Below, piece by piece: positions 19,504 through 28,536 of a stretch of 64,000 bases of DNA. The position numbers and the translations under genes were made by a program. The stretch is from an uncultured Oscillospiraceae bacterium (lineage in GTDB: Bacteria > Bacillota > Clostridia > Oscillospirales > Oscillospiraceae): positions 1-64,000 of the forward strand of contig CANQVL010000006.1 of assembly GCA_947627285.1 (NCBI GenBank), in the 5' to 3' direction. Under the pieces are notes generated by a model. The model ran no database searches, was not told the DNA's origin, and saw only the letters and a list, made by a program, of their open reading frames with translations. The stretch's first letter is position 1, and each line of letters begins with the position of its first letter.

Positions 19504-19773
19504 CTATATAAATTCCCCGTCAGCCGCCCTTTTGATGAGCGTCTGGGAGGATATCTGAGTGAACCACACCCGGCTCTCCCCCCGGTCCTCCGTGAGCACG
19601 AACGCCTTGGGAAGGTCCTCCGCCACATACAGGGTCTTCCCCTCTCTCTCGGCGCGGTTCAGAAAATCCCTGGTTATCCTTGAATATGACGTGTTGTCCA
19701 GATCGAATATGCCTATGACCGTCCTTTCACGGACGACGCTGTCCTGACCCAGGTGCAAATACAAGCCTATCAC
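19504..19773 (-). CDS. remB: RemB/YaaB-like DUF370 family protein
   Basis: The 89-residue protein matches the DUF370 family: a short beta-rich N-terminus (YLHLGQDSVV), then IIGIFDLDNTSYS-like residues seen here as VIGIFDLDNTS. In Bacillus the gene between recF and gyrB encodes RemB (YaaB), linked to matrix gene regulation. Position and length fit. Whether it regulates biofilm in this organism is unknown. Confidence 0.85.
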   Translation of the reverse strand: MIGLYLHLGQDSVVRERTVIGIFDLDNTSYSRITRDFLNRAEREGKTLYVAEDLPKAFVLTEDRGESRVWFTQISSQTLIKRAADGEFI

Positions 19774-19802
19774 GTCCCTTTATTATTCCGGCGGCTTAAA
19801 AG

Positions 19803-20906
19803 TCACTGGCGGATCTCCCCGTTTTCCACCGTCAGCACCGTTCCGCCCGTTCTCTCGGCGACCCGCTCGTCCTCACAGCAGGTGATGAACACCTGTCCGC
19901 CGCCTATGCGGTTGAGCACAAAGTCCTGCCTCGCCGCGTCCAGCTCCGACAGCACGTCGTCCAAAAGGAGCAGCGGGTACTCGTTTTTGTCCCGCCGGTG
20001 TATCTCCAGCTCCGCCAGCTTCAGCGACAGCGCCGCCGTGCGGGTCTGCCCCTGGGAGGCGTAGCTCCTGGCGGGAAAGCCGTTTATCGTTATCTCCAAA
20101 TCGTCCTTGTGGGCCCCCGTAAGGCACAGCCTTGAGGCGAGCTCCGCCTGCCTGTGCTTCTCCTGGTGCTCCATGATCATGGGCAGCAGCTCCGCCGCCG
20201 GGCGCCTTGGGTCGTCAACGGTCTTGACGGTGGTGTATTTCACCTCAAGCTGCTCCCCGCCGGAAAATTCCGCGTGGATCCTGGCGCACTCGGGAGCGAG
20301 GCTTTCCACAAAACGCGCCCGGTAGTGTATGAGCTCCGCGCTCATCTGGGCGAGGCGGTAGTCGTATTCCTCCAAAAGCGGCAGGAGGGAGGGGTTCTCC
20401 TCGCAGTCCTTCAAAAGCCGCGTCTTACCCTCGTAGGCCCTGTTGAACTCCGCCAGCGCCGCGGCGTACCTCGGGCGGAGCTGGCTTATGCACATGTCCA
20501 TGAGCCTGCGACGCTCGGAGGCGCCTCCGCGAATGATCTCCAGGTCCTCCGGGCAGAAAAGCACGGCAGAGAAGGTGCCGGCAAAGTCCTGGGCCGTTTT
20601 CCGCTTTACGGAGTTTACCGCCATCTCCCGGCGCCGGCCCCTGTAAAGCCGAAGCTCCACCCGCTTTTCCCTGCCGTCGGACTCCCCGGCGGCGTACAGC
20701 CGCGCGTCCTCCCGCTCAAAGCCGATGAGCTCCCTGTCGGAACGGGCGCGGAAGCTCCTTCCCGCGCACAGGGTGAAAATCGCCTCCAGCAGATTCGTCT
20801 TTCCCTGGGCGTTTTTCCCGGTTATGACGTTTATCTCCCGGCTGAAGCCCGCCGAGGAGTCCCTGTAATTGCGAAAGCCCTGGAGCTCTATCGTGTCAAT
20901 GTACAT
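19803..20906 (-). CDS. recF: DNA replication and repair protein RecF
   Basis: RecF is an SMC-like ATPase that loads RecA at gapped DNA with RecO and RecR. The 367-residue product has Walker A GKNAQGKTNLLEA (about 30-42), a signature region near SQGQTRTAALSLKLAE, and Walker B LLLLDDVLSELD. Its ATG overlaps the stop of the S4 gene upstream (TGATG). Confidence 0.96.
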   Translation of the reverse strand: MYIDTIELQGFRNYRDSSAGFSREINVITGKNAQGKTNLLEAIFTLCAGRSFRARSDRELIGFEREDARLYAAGESDGREKRVELRLYRGRRREMAVNSVKRKTAQDFAGTFSAVLFCPEDLEIIRGGASERRRLMDMCISQLRPRYAAALAEFNRAYEGKTRLLKDCEENPSLLPLLEEYDYRLAQMSAELIHYRARFVESLAPECARIHAEFSGGEQLEVKYTTVKTVDDPRRPAAELLPMIMEHQEKHRQAELASRLCLTGAHKDDLEITINGFPARSYASQGQTRTAALSLKLAELEIHRRDKNEYPLLLLDDVLSELDAARQDFVLNRIGGGQVFITCCEDERVAERTGGTVLTVENGEIRQ

Positions 20907-21160
20907 CAGGACCCCGCCGCCACCTTGTACCTGCGGCCTCCCACCTCAACGGTGTCGCCGGGTACGAGCTTTTTCCCCCTCTGGAGACACACCTCTCCGT
21001 TTACGCTCGCCTCCCCGTCGACCACCATATTTTTCGCCATGCCGCCGGACTCCGCCGCGTTGGAGAATTTCAGAAAGTCTCCAAGCCTTATGAAGGGAGT
21101 GCTGATCTCGACCCTCTCAGCCTCCGGCTCCCTTCGCCTTACAGTCACCTTAACCTTCAT
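20906..21160 (-). CDS. yaaA: S4-domain RNA-binding protein, YaaA type
   Basis: The 84-residue protein carries an S4-like fold (FIRLGDFLKFSNAAESGGMAKNMVVDGEASVNGE) with the VNGE-V pattern of S4 RNA-binding loops. In Bacillus the equivalent gene yaaA lies between dnaN and recF and is linked to ribosome assembly. It overlaps dnaN by 11 bp upstream and recF by one base downstream, so all three are tightly coupled. Confidence 0.9.
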   Translation of the reverse strand: MKVKVTVRRREPEAERVEISTPFIRLGDFLKFSNAAESGGMAKNMVVDGEASVNGEVCLQRGKKLVPGDTVEVGGRRYKVAAGS

Positions 21161-22265
21161 TTGCCCTGAGCCTCACGGGAAGTATCATGTAGAGGAAATT
21201 CCTGCTGCCGTCCGCGGGGACTATGACGCACGGCGACACGCTGGTGGAGAGCTGGAACCTGACGGTATCCGCCGGCGCCGCCCTCAGCGCGTCCAGGATG
21301 TAGCGGTTGTTGAAGCCTATCTCCAGATTCTCCCCGTCCCCGGAAACGCCGCACTCGTCGGCGGCCTTGCCAAGCGTCGTGGCGGTGGAGACCTTCAGCA
21401 CGTTGTCCCCGAAGCAGCACCGCACGGGGCTTTTGAACTTGTCGTTAATAATAAGCGAGACGCGCTCCACGGCGCTTATAAGGTCCTTCCTGTTCCCCTC
21501 CACGCTGTATTTACTGTTCTGGGGTATGGAATTGCGGTAATTGAGGAACTCGCCCTCGAGCCTTCTGGCGATGAGCATGTTGTTGCCCAGCGTGAACATC
21601 ACGTGGGAGGTCCCCAGCGTTATCTTCACAAGCTCGTCGGTCTCTCCGGCTATCCTCTCCACCTCTGTGAGGGCGGCGCCGGGCACCACGAAGGAGATCT
21701 TTCCAATCTCCGTCTTCTCCACCCTCTCACGCCGCAGGGCGAGGCGGAAGCCGTCCACCGCCACCACGGTGAGGATGTCGTTGTCCACCTCGAAGAGCGC
21801 GCCTGTGTATATGGGCCGCGCCTCATTTTCCATGACCGCGAAGTTCGTCTCCGCTATCATGGACTTTATGTCCTTCTCCTTCATGTAAATGGAGTTCTGG
21901 TAGTCTGTGACGGGCAGCTCCGGGTACTCGTCGGCAGAGAGCCCCGTGATGTTGTACTCGCTGGTGGCGCAGCGGATATTTATCATAAACTTATCGTTCA
22001 CGGTCATATATACTATATCGTCGGGAAGCTTGCGTATGATGTCGCCAAAGAGGCGGGCGTTGATGACGATGGACCCCTCCTCCGTCACATCTGCGGCGAT
22101 GGTGGAGCGGATACCCGTCTTCTGGTTGTATCCCCACACCGTAAGGTCGGAGGACGCCTCGATAAGAAGCCCCTCCAGACTGGGCACGGCGCTCTTTGTC
22201 GCCGCGGCACGGGAGGCGATGGTCACGGCATTGGCGAGCTCATTTTTTTCGCAGGAAAATTTCAT
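21150..22265 (-). CDS. dnaN: DNA polymerase III beta sliding clamp
   Basis: The 371-residue clamp has the three-domain repeat structure expected (MKFSCEKNELANAV start, SKYSVEGNRKDLISAVERVSLI middle, ILPVRL end). It forms a ring that tethers polymerase and many repair proteins. The ending MILPVRLRANEG matches the conserved C-terminus near the binding pocket. AAGGAGG precedes the ATG. oriC lies immediately upstream. Confidence 0.97.
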   Translation of the reverse strand: MKFSCEKNELANAVTIASRAAATKSAVPSLEGLLIEASSDLTVWGYNQKTGIRSTIAADVTEEGSIVINARLFGDIIRKLPDDIVYMTVNDKFMINIRCATSEYNITGLSADEYPELPVTDYQNSIYMKEKDIKSMIAETNFAVMENEARPIYTGALFEVDNDILTVVAVDGFRLALRRERVEKTEIGKISFVVPGAALTEVERIAGETDELVKITLGTSHVMFTLGNNMLIARRLEGEFLNYRNSIPQNSKYSVEGNRKDLISAVERVSLIINDKFKSPVRCCFGDNVLKVSTATTLGKAADECGVSGDGENLEIGFNNRYILDALRAAPADTVRFQLSTSVSPCVIVPADGSRNFLYMILPVRLRANEG

Positions 22266-22277
22266 TTTCCTTTCCTC

Positions 22278-22413
22278 CTTGATAAATCTTTTTTTATTAT
22301 AGAAAATATAGAATTTTTATTGCAGTAGTATCAGTAGTAGGGAAAATTTATGTGGAAAACCCCTCCTTTGCCGGGTTTTTCAGGGCTTTTCACAAATCCC
22401 TTTCTGTGGACAT
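22278..22413 (-). other. oriC: Probable chromosomal origin oriC (dnaA-dnaN spacer)
   Basis: Read in the dnaA-to-dnaN direction: an ATGTCCACA near-box (22405-22413), then a DnaA box TTTTCCACA (22351-22359), then CTACTACTGATACTACTG (22323-22340), then a very AT-rich stretch (22278-22322). The CTA/CTG triplets match the DnaA-trio pattern (3'-GAT repeats) of the Bacillus basal unwinding element, which lies between DnaA boxes and the melting site. Order and polarity agree with that model. No perfect TTATCCACA box was seen, so the site relies on variant boxes. Confidence 0.8.
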
Positions 22414-22449
22414 TCCCTTCCTCTTTCCACCGGGCTTTTCAATCCGCGC

Positions 22450-22500
22450 CGGTTTTCAACACAACAAAACACAAACAAACATTTTTCTGTTGAAAACCGT
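22450..22500. repeat. Inverted repeat of a DnaA-box-like sequence at the dnaA 3' end
   Basis: GGTTTTCAACA (22451-22461) is mirrored by TGTTGAAAACC (22489-22499) across 27 bp that includes ACAACAAAACACAAACAAAC. The arm contains TTTTCAACA, one base from the TTTTCCACA box used in this spacer. It may be a DnaA-binding pair or a dnaA transcript hairpin. Confidence 0.6.
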
Positions 22501-23804
22501 TATTTGACCGCGTTTATATTTGCCGTTATGTCCTTGACCATCTGGGCGAATTCCTGATTTGACGCTATGGAGCTTTCAATCTTCTGAATGCTGGACAAAA
22601 CCGTGGTGTGGTCGCGCCCCTCAAATATGTTGCCGATGTCCTGGAGTGACAGGTTCGTCAGCTTTCGTATCTCATACATGGCTATCTGTCTTGCCAGCGC
22701 CGTGTTTCTCGTCCGCCTCTGACCCTTTACGTCCTCGGGTGTGATGGAAAAATACTTTGCCGTCTCGTTGATAATGTCGTCGGGCGTGGGGACGTAGGGG
22801 GATTTTTGCCGGCACATATCCTTGAGGAGCTTTGAGACCTCGCTTACGGTCATGGGCATCTCCATAAGCTCGCTCTTCGCCCTTATCTTCAGCACCGCCC
22901 CCTCCAGCTGCCGCACGTTGGAGGTCATATTCTCGGCGATATAGTTGACCACGTCGTTTGACAGGACAAGCCCCAGCTTCATGGATTTGTTCCTGATTAT
23001 CGCCGCGCGTGTCTCAAAATCCGGCGGCTGGATATCAGCCAGAAGCCCGGACTCGAACCTTGTCCTGAGCCTGTCCGCCAGAGTGGGCATTTCGGAGGGC
23101 GGCTGGTCGGAGGTAAACACCATTTGCTTGTTGGATTCGTAGAGGGTGTTGAAGGTGTGGAACATCTCGTCCTGAGTCGACGTCTTGCCAGCCACGGTCT
23201 GGATGTCGTCAATGAGGAACAGGTCCGCGCTGCGGTATTTTTCACGGAACTCCTTGTTTTTGCCTGTCTGAATGGCGGTGATGAGCTCGTTCATGAAGTC
23301 CCCGCCACGGACGAATACGATGTTGTACTCCGGGTGCCGCTTTGCCACCTCGTGGCGTATGGCGTAGAGAAGATGGGTCTTTCCAAGACCCGAATCGCCG
23401 TAAATAAAGAGGGGGTTGTAGTTTGTGGTCTGCCCCTCGGCTACCGCAAGGCTGGCGGCGTGGGCGAACTTGTTTGACGGTCCAACAACGAACTTTTCAA
23501 AGGTGTATTCCTCCGGGTCGGCGGTTTCCGCGATCTTGTCGGCGCCCTCGTCAAGCTCCTCCTCGCCGGTGAGGAACACGTCCATCTCCCCGGAGAATAT
23601 CTGCCCCAGCGCCGCCCTTATGGGCGCCATGAACCGGGCCGCGATGACGTTCCTTTTAAACTCCGAGGGCACGCAAAGCGTCAGCCCCGCGTCGGACAGC
23701 GCCACCGGCCTGCACTCGCCAAACCAGGTGTTTATAGCCACGGACGTAAGCTCCTGACCCATCAGCTCCAGCACACTTTGCCATATATCGTCAATAGAAT
23801 TCAT
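22500..23804 (-). CDS. dnaA: Chromosomal replication initiator DnaA
   Basis: DnaA binds oriC and opens the duplex. The 434-residue protein has domain I (MNSIDDIWQSVLELMGQEL), AAA+ domain III with Walker A GDSGLGKTHL and Walker B LFLIDDIQ, and the domain IV signature RDHTTVLSSIQKIE. It is slightly shorter than B. subtilis DnaA because the domain II linker is short. A consensus promoter lies upstream. It heads the dnaA-dnaN-yaaA-recF run. Confidence 0.98.
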   Translation of the reverse strand: MNSIDDIWQSVLELMGQELTSVAINTWFGECRPVALSDAGLTLCVPSEFKRNVIAARFMAPIRAALGQIFSGEMDVFLTGEEELDEGADKIAETADPEEYTFEKFVVGPSNKFAHAASLAVAEGQTTNYNPLFIYGDSGLGKTHLLYAIRHEVAKRHPEYNIVFVRGGDFMNELITAIQTGKNKEFREKYRSADLFLIDDIQTVAGKTSTQDEMFHTFNTLYESNKQMVFTSDQPPSEMPTLADRLRTRFESGLLADIQPPDFETRAAIIRNKSMKLGLVLSNDVVNYIAENMTSNVRQLEGAVLKIRAKSELMEMPMTVSEVSKLLKDMCRQKSPYVPTPDDIINETAKYFSITPEDVKGQRRTRNTALARQIAMYEIRKLTNLSLQDIGNIFEGRDHTTVLSSIQKIESSIASNQEFAQMVKDITANINAVK

Positions 23805-23876
23805 ATCTTTCTTTTCACCGGCCCTTTCTGTAAAGCCGCGAAAGGCGGCATATCGGCATCATAAACAGTAAGAATC

Positions 23877-23905
23877 ATTATATCAAAAAATCCCTCATAT
23901 TGCAA
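23877..23905 (-). promoter_or_regulatory. dnaA promoter
   Basis: On the minus strand TTGCAA (23900-23905), a 17-bp spacer and a perfect TATAAT (23877-23882). The start point would lie about 65 bp before the dnaA ATG. Confidence 0.85.
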
Positions 23906-23943
23906 GTAAAATTAAGCCGAAAGAGGGCGGAAAAACAGATGAA

Positions 23944-23984
23944 AAAAGGGGCGGGGAGCCCGAAAAAATCAGGCTTCCCCGCCC
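23944..23984 (-). terminator. Terminator of the mnmA-YfbR-ACT-PFL run
   Basis: GGGCGGGGA-GCC pairs with GGC-TCCCCGCCC around an AT-rich loop; on the minus strand it ends in CTTTTTTC. It separates the PFL gene from the dnaA promoter. Confidence 0.88.
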
Positions 23985-23995
23985 GGAAATATCCG

Positions 23996-25345
23996 TCAGT
24001 TTTTCAGCGAATTTATGGGCGCCGGTATCCTGCCGCCGCGGGCGATGAATTTCTCGCTCCCCGCGGGATTTACCGCCATAACGGGCGCCCTGCCGAGAAG
24101 GCCGCCGAAATCTACAGAGTCCCCGACACCTTTTCCGGGGACGGGTATGACCCTCACCGCCGTGGTCTTCTGGTTTATCATGCCTATCGCCGCCTCGTCA
24201 GCTATGATGGCTGAGATGGAGGAGGCGGGGGTGTCGCCGGGGACGGCTATCATGTCCAGCCCCACGGAGCAGACGCAGGTCATCGCCTCCAGCTTCTCGA
24301 TGGTCAGCCTGCCCGCTGCCGCCGCCCTTATCATTCCCGCGTCCTCGGAAACGGGTATAAACGCGCCGGAGAGCCCGCCCACGTTGGAGGAGGCCATCAC
24401 GCCGCCCTTTTTCACCGCGTCGTTTAGAAGCGCCAGCGCCGCCGTAGTGCCGGGAGCGCCCACGGACTCAAGCCCCAGTTCCTCAAGAATATCCGCCACG
24501 GAGTCACCCACAGCCGGCGTCGGAGCGAGGCTCAGGTCAACTATCCCGAAGGGCACGCCCAGCCGCTTTGAGGCCTCCTGCGCCACCAGCTCGCCCATGC
24601 GCGTGACCCGGAAGGCCGTCTTTTTTATAGTCTCCGCAGCCACGTGGAAGGGCTGGCCCGCGCACCTTTTCAGGGCCGAGTGTACAACTCCGGGACCCGA
24701 CACACCCACGTTTATCACGCACTCCGGCTCGCCCGTGCCGTGGAACGCCCCCGCCATGAAGGGGTTGTCCTCCACGGCGTTGCAAAACACCACAAGCTTG
24801 GCGCAGCCCTGTCCCCCGGACATGTCGGCGGTCTCCTTGACGGTCCTCCCCATCAGCGCCACGGCGTCCATATTTATTCCGGCGCGGGTGGAGCCCACGT
24901 TGACGCTGGAGCAGACGCGCTCGGTGGAGCAAAGAGCCTCGGGGATGGATCTTATGAGCCTCTCGTCGCCGACGGTGAAGCCCTTCTGGACCAGCGCGGA
25001 GAAGCCCCCGATGAAGTTTACGCCCACCTCCTTTGCCGCCCTGTCCAGTGTGCGGGCAAATACGGCGTAATCCTCCGTCTCACAGCACTCGCAGGCGATG
25101 GCGACGGGCGTCACGGATATGCGCTTGTTGACGATGGGGATCCCGAATTCCCTCTCGATGTCCTCACCTGTCCTTACAAGCTTCTCCGCCCTTTTCGTTA
25201 TCTTGTCGTATATCCTGCCGCAGCAGTCCTTAACGTCCGGCCTTCCGCAGTCCCGCAGGGAGATGCCCATGGTTATTGTGCGGATGTCCAGGTGCTGCTG
25301 GCTTATCATCTCGATGGTTTCAAGTATCTCGCTTGTTGTAATCAT
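23996..25345 (-). CDS. UPF0210/PFL-family protein (DUF711)
   Basis: The 449-residue protein matches the UPF0210 family distantly related to formate C-acetyltransferase: start [23 protein letters not shown], Gly-rich [24 protein letters not shown], and a C-terminal [15 protein letters not shown]. The family's reaction is not established to my knowledge. It is almost always paired with a small ACT protein, as here, nine bases downstream of that gene. Confidence 0.9.
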   Translation of the reverse strand: MITTSEILETIEMISQQHLDIRTITMGISLRDCGRPDVKDCCGRIYDKITKRAEKLVRTGEDIEREFGIPIVNKRISVTPVAIACECCETEDYAVFARTLDRAAKEVGVNFIGGFSALVQKGFTVGDERLIRSIPEALCSTERVCSSVNVGSTRAGINMDAVALMGRTVKETADMSGGQGCAKLVVFCNAVEDNPFMAGAFHGTGEPECVINVGVSGPGVVHSALKRCAGQPFHVAAETIKKTAFRVTRMGELVAQEASKRLGVPFGIVDLSLAPTPAVGDSVADILEELGLESVGAPGTTAALALLNDAVKKGGVMASSNVGGLSGAFIPVSEDAGMIRAAAAGRLTIEKLEAMTCVCSVGLDMIAVPGDTPASSISAIIADEAAIGMINQKTTAVRVIPVPGKGVGDSVDFGGLLGRAPVMAVNPAGSEKFIARGGRIPAPINSLKN

Positions 25346-25354
25346 GGCGTCACC

Positions 25355-25624
25355 TTAGATCCTGTGCATTGCCTCAAAGATGTCCTCGCGCTGGATGCGT
25401 ATGTCCAGCCCGTGCTCCACGCCGTCCTTTTTCAATATGTCGGCGAGGCTGGCGAAATCCACCCGGCACCCGGCGGTGTCCACCAGCATTATCATGGTGA
25501 AATACTCCCTCATGACCGTCTGGGATATGTCCAGCACGTTTACGCCGTTTTGCGCCAGAAGCGAGCACACGTTGGCGATTATGCCCACGGTGTCCTTTCC
25601 GATAACTGTCACTATCGCTTTCAT
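25355..25624 (-). CDS. ACT-domain protein (UPF0237)
   Basis: The 89-residue protein is one ACT domain: MKAIVTVIGKDTVGIIANVCSLLAQNGVN and MREYFTMIMLVD. ACT domains bind small ligands, often amino acids, and regulate partners. The adjacent UPF0210 gene is its usual companion and probable partner. Confidence 0.9.
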   Translation of the reverse strand: MKAIVTVIGKDTVGIIANVCSLLAQNGVNVLDISQTVMREYFTMIMLVDTAGCRVDFASLADILKKDGVEHGLDIRIQREDIFEAMHRI

Positions 25625-25634
25625 TTTGTCCTCC

Positions 25635-26210
25635 TTATACGCTCAGCTCGTCGATGGTCTTCTCAAAGGCGCCGATGAAGCTGTCAAGAAAATAGTCCAC
25701 CTCCGGCATATTCATGCCACGCAGCTTCTCCCTGGTGGACTCAGCGGCGTTTTTGAACTCCAGGTTGCCGGTTTTCAGCTCCTCGAGGCATTTTATGTAC
25801 GCCGAGAGCTTGTCCGCCGCCTTGACGATGTCCCGGACGTCCCCCTCGCCGCGCAAAAGCGCCTCGTACTCCGGGCGCATGACCTCCGGCAGTCCCCCCA
25901 CAAGCTTGGCTATTGCGCCCTCCTCAACACGCCTGTAGGCGGCGATCATCTCCGGGTCGTGGTACTTCACGGGGGTTGGCATATCGCCGGTGAAGATCTC
26001 CGGCGCGTCGTGGAAAAGCGCCGCCGCGGCGCACCTGTCAGGGGAGCAGGGGATGCCCAGCACGTCCCGGCGTATCACCGCCAGGGCGTGGGCAAGCACC
26101 GCCACCATGTGGGAGTGCTCCATCACGTTCTCCCGGTCCGCGTTGCGCATAAGCGCCCAGCGGTCGATGTTCTTCATGCGCGATATAAGCGCGAAAAAGT
26201 TACAGCTCAT
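25635..26210 (-). CDS. HD-domain 5'-nucleotidase, YfbR-like
   Basis: The 191-residue HD hydrolase resembles YfbR 5'-deoxynucleotidase: RNADRENVMEHSHMVAVLAHAL (about 23-44), LFHDAPEIFTGDMPTPVKYHDP (about 69-90), and a later Asp in VKAADKLSAYIKC. YfbR removes phosphate from deoxynucleoside 5'-monophosphates. The His/Asp metal ligands appear complete. Confidence 0.85.
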   Translation of the reverse strand: MSCNFFALISRMKNIDRWALMRNADRENVMEHSHMVAVLAHALAVIRRDVLGIPCSPDRCAAAALFHDAPEIFTGDMPTPVKYHDPEMIAAYRRVEEGAIAKLVGGLPEVMRPEYEALLRGEGDVRDIVKAADKLSAYIKCLEELKTGNLEFKNAAESTREKLRGMNMPEVDYFLDSFIGAFEKTIDELSV

Positions 26211-26255
26211 AAATTAGCTCCTTTCCGGGCTCCGGGCAATTGCCGCCGGCGGGCG

Positions 26256-27314
26256 TCACGCCGAAGCTATGGTCCCGCCGCCCAAAACCGTGTCCCCCAG
26301 ATAGAGCACCGCCGCCTGCCCGCAGGTTACGGCCCTCTGGGGCTTTTCAAAGCTCAGCGCCACGTCGCCGTTCTCCAAAACGCCGGCGGAGCACGGCTCC
26401 TCCCTCTGCCTGTACCTGAGCTTCGCGGCACAGCTTACGGGTAGAGACTCGGGCTTTACTATCCAGTTGAAATCCGTCACCCGGCAGGAGCGGGAGTAAA
26501 GCCCCTCCTCAAAGCACACGGTGACGGTGTTCTTCTCCATGTCCTTGGACTTGACATACAGCGGCCTCTCCGCCGCGATTCCCAGCCCCCGGCGCTGTCC
26601 CACGGTGTACCCCGCCGCGCCCCGGTGGGTCCCCAAGACCCTTCCGCTCTCGTCCACCAGCGCCCCGGGCTCGCTTTTCCTGCCGGTGAAGCGCTCCATG
26701 AACGCCAGGTAATCCCCGTCGGGCACAAAGCAGATGTCCTGGCTCTCCCTCTTGCGGGCGTTGATAAAGCCCTGTTCCTCAGCGACAGCCCGCACCTGGC
26801 TCTTGGTGAGCTCCCCCAGTGGGAAAAGCGTGTGGGAGAGCTGCTCCGGCGTGAGCTGCGCCAGCACGTAGCTCTGGTCCTTTGAGCTGTCATACGCCTT
26901 TTTGAGCACGGGACCATCGAGCCTGCGGGCGTAGTGCCCCGTGGCGATATATTCACAGTCCACTGTCCGAGCGTAGTCAAGGAGCCGGGAAAACTTCATG
27001 TACCTGTTGCAGTCGATGCAGGGGTTGGGCGTCCTGCCCAGCTCATATTCCCGGACGAACTTGTCTATCACGTGAGACTTAAACTCACACGCCAGATCCA
27101 GCGTGAGGAAGGGTATCCCCAGCTTTGCGCAGACGGAGCGGGCGTCCTCCACGTCGTCCACGGAACAGCAGGTGTTCTCCCCCTCCAGCCCCAAAAGGGC
27201 GTTGTCGTAAAGGCGCATGGTGACGCCCACGCAGTCAAAGCCCTGTTTTTTCAAAAGATACGCCGCGACGGAGGAATCCACCCCGCCGCTCATTGCCACC
27301 AGGACCCTTGCCAT
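26256..27314 (-). CDS. mnmA: tRNA-specific 2-thiouridylase
   Basis: MnmA inserts sulfur at C2 of wobble uridine 34 in Lys, Glu and Gln tRNAs. The 352-residue protein has the PP-loop SGGVDSSVAA (9-18), the catalytic Cys in NPCIDCNRYMKF, and the persulfide Cys in SQDICFVPDGDY. The central YTVGQRRGLGI matches the family. Its ATG overlaps the stop of the HD gene (TGATG). Confidence 0.96.
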   Translation of the reverse strand: MARVLVAMSGGVDSSVAAYLLKKQGFDCVGVTMRLYDNALLGLEGENTCCSVDDVEDARSVCAKLGIPFLTLDLACEFKSHVIDKFVREYELGRTPNPCIDCNRYMKFSRLLDYARTVDCEYIATGHYARRLDGPVLKKAYDSSKDQSYVLAQLTPEQLSHTLFPLGELTKSQVRAVAEEQGFINARKRESQDICFVPDGDYLAFMERFTGRKSEPGALVDESGRVLGTHRGAAGYTVGQRRGLGIAAERPLYVKSKDMEKNTVTVCFEEGLYSRSCRVTDFNWIVKPESLPVSCAAKLRYRQREEPCSAGVLENGDVALSFEKPQRAVTCGQAAVLYLGDTVLGGGTIASA

Positions 27315-27871
27315 CAGGCGACGTTGGGGCTTTCCCGCATGGCGAGGATCGTCCTTTCAATGAGCTCGTCCAGCGTCCAGCCCAGCTCCTCCGCGCCCCT
27401 TTGTATGACCTCCCGGTCACAGCCCGCGGCAAATTTTTTGTCCTTGAATTTCTTCTTGACGGACTTTACCTCCAGATCGCCGACGCTCTTTGACGGGCGC
27501 ATGATCGCCACCGCCCCGATGAGCCCCGTCAGCTCGTCCGCGGCGAAGAGCACCTTCTCCATGGTGTGCTCGGGCTTAACGTCCGAGCATATGCCGTACC
27601 CGTGACTTACAACGGAGCGTATGACCGACTCGTCAACGCCGTTCTCCCTGAGAAGCTCGGGAGCCTTTTGGCAGTGCTGCTCCGGGTAGAGCTCAAAATC
27701 CACGTCGTGGAGAAGCCCCACCGCCTTCCAGTAGTCCGCCTCGGCACCAAAGCCCAGATTTTTGGCGTACCACTCCATCACGTCCCCCACGATGCGCGCG
27801 TGGGAGAGGTGGAACTCGCCCTCATTGTACTTTTTCGTTATCTCGTAAGCCTCACTCGGCGTCGGGACCAT
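27314..27871 (-). CDS. HD-domain hydrolase of unknown substrate
   Basis: The 185-residue HD protein has GLLHDVDFELYPEQHCQKAPELL (about 48-70) and a later VSHGYG and AADELTGL. This version is common next to mnmA and PAP2 genes in clostridia and is often labelled an HD superfamily hydrolase. I chose the ATG at 27871 because AAGGGGTG lies just upstream; a longer frame lacks a ribosome site. It overlaps the PAP2 gene by 20 bp. Confidence 0.82.
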   Translation of the reverse strand: MVPTPSEAYEITKKYNEGEFHLSHARIVGDVMEWYAKNLGFGAEADYWKAVGLLHDVDFELYPEQHCQKAPELLRENGVDESVIRSVVSHGYGICSDVKPEHTMEKVLFAADELTGLIGAVAIMRPSKSVGDLEVKSVKKKFKDKKFAAGCDREVIQRGAEELGWTLDELIERTILAMRESPNVA

Positions 27872-28412
27872 CAGAAGCACCCCTTTTCCTTTTAATAAGC
27901 TCTGTGAGCTTTCGCGCCAGAAGCGCGCCCAGGAATCCGAAAAGGACCCCGAAAACCATCCCTCCGAGAATGTCGGTGGGGTAGTGTACATAAAGATATA
28001 TCCTGGAGAAGGCGACGACTGCCGCCAGCACGCATGAGGGTATCCAGAGCCTTGATTTGCTGAAGTACAGCGCCCCCACAAAGGTGAAGGACGCCGCCGC
28101 GTGACCCGATGGGAAGGAGAACTCCCCCGGCTTCGGTATCAGAAGGACTATGTCCGGATTCACTACGTACGGCCGGGTCCGCGCCACCAGGTTCTTTATG
28201 AGCCCGTTGCACAGCGCCACGTCTATTACCAGCGCCACGGCGCAGGCAAACCCCAGCCTGCGGGTCCTTGGGAAGATGAGAAGCGCGACAGTGGCGATTA
28301 TCCAGAATATCCCCCCGTCGCCCAGCTTCGTTACAAGCGGCATGAACCAATCCCCGAAGGGCGTCCTTATGTTCTGCACCGCGTCCAAAAGCCCTATTTC
28401 AAACAGGTTCAA
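27852..28412 (-). CDS. PAP2-family membrane phosphatase
   Basis: The 186-residue membrane protein has the three PAP2 motifs: KNLVARTRP, PSGHAAAS, and SRIYLYVHYPTD. About five membrane segments are visible. Such enzymes remove phosphate from lipid phosphates, for example undecaprenyl pyrophosphate. The start is TTG at 28412 with GGAGGG seven bases upstream. Confidence 0.9.
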   Translation of the reverse strand: MNLFEIGLLDAVQNIRTPFGDWFMPLVTKLGDGGIFWIIATVALLIFPRTRRLGFACAVALVIDVALCNGLIKNLVARTRPYVVNPDIVLLIPKPGEFSFPSGHAAASFTFVGALYFSKSRLWIPSCVLAAVVAFSRIYLYVHYPTDILGGMVFGVLFGFLGALLARKLTELIKRKRGASDGPDAE

Positions 28413-28536
28413 ACAGATCCCTCCTTGTTTTCCGCCGTGCTGTCAAAAAGGCACGGCCCGTTTGTGACGGAATGAAGCCATTATACCCCCGCCGCCTCCG
28501 CCGGTCAAGGCTTATCCGCATATGTCGCGCGGGAAT

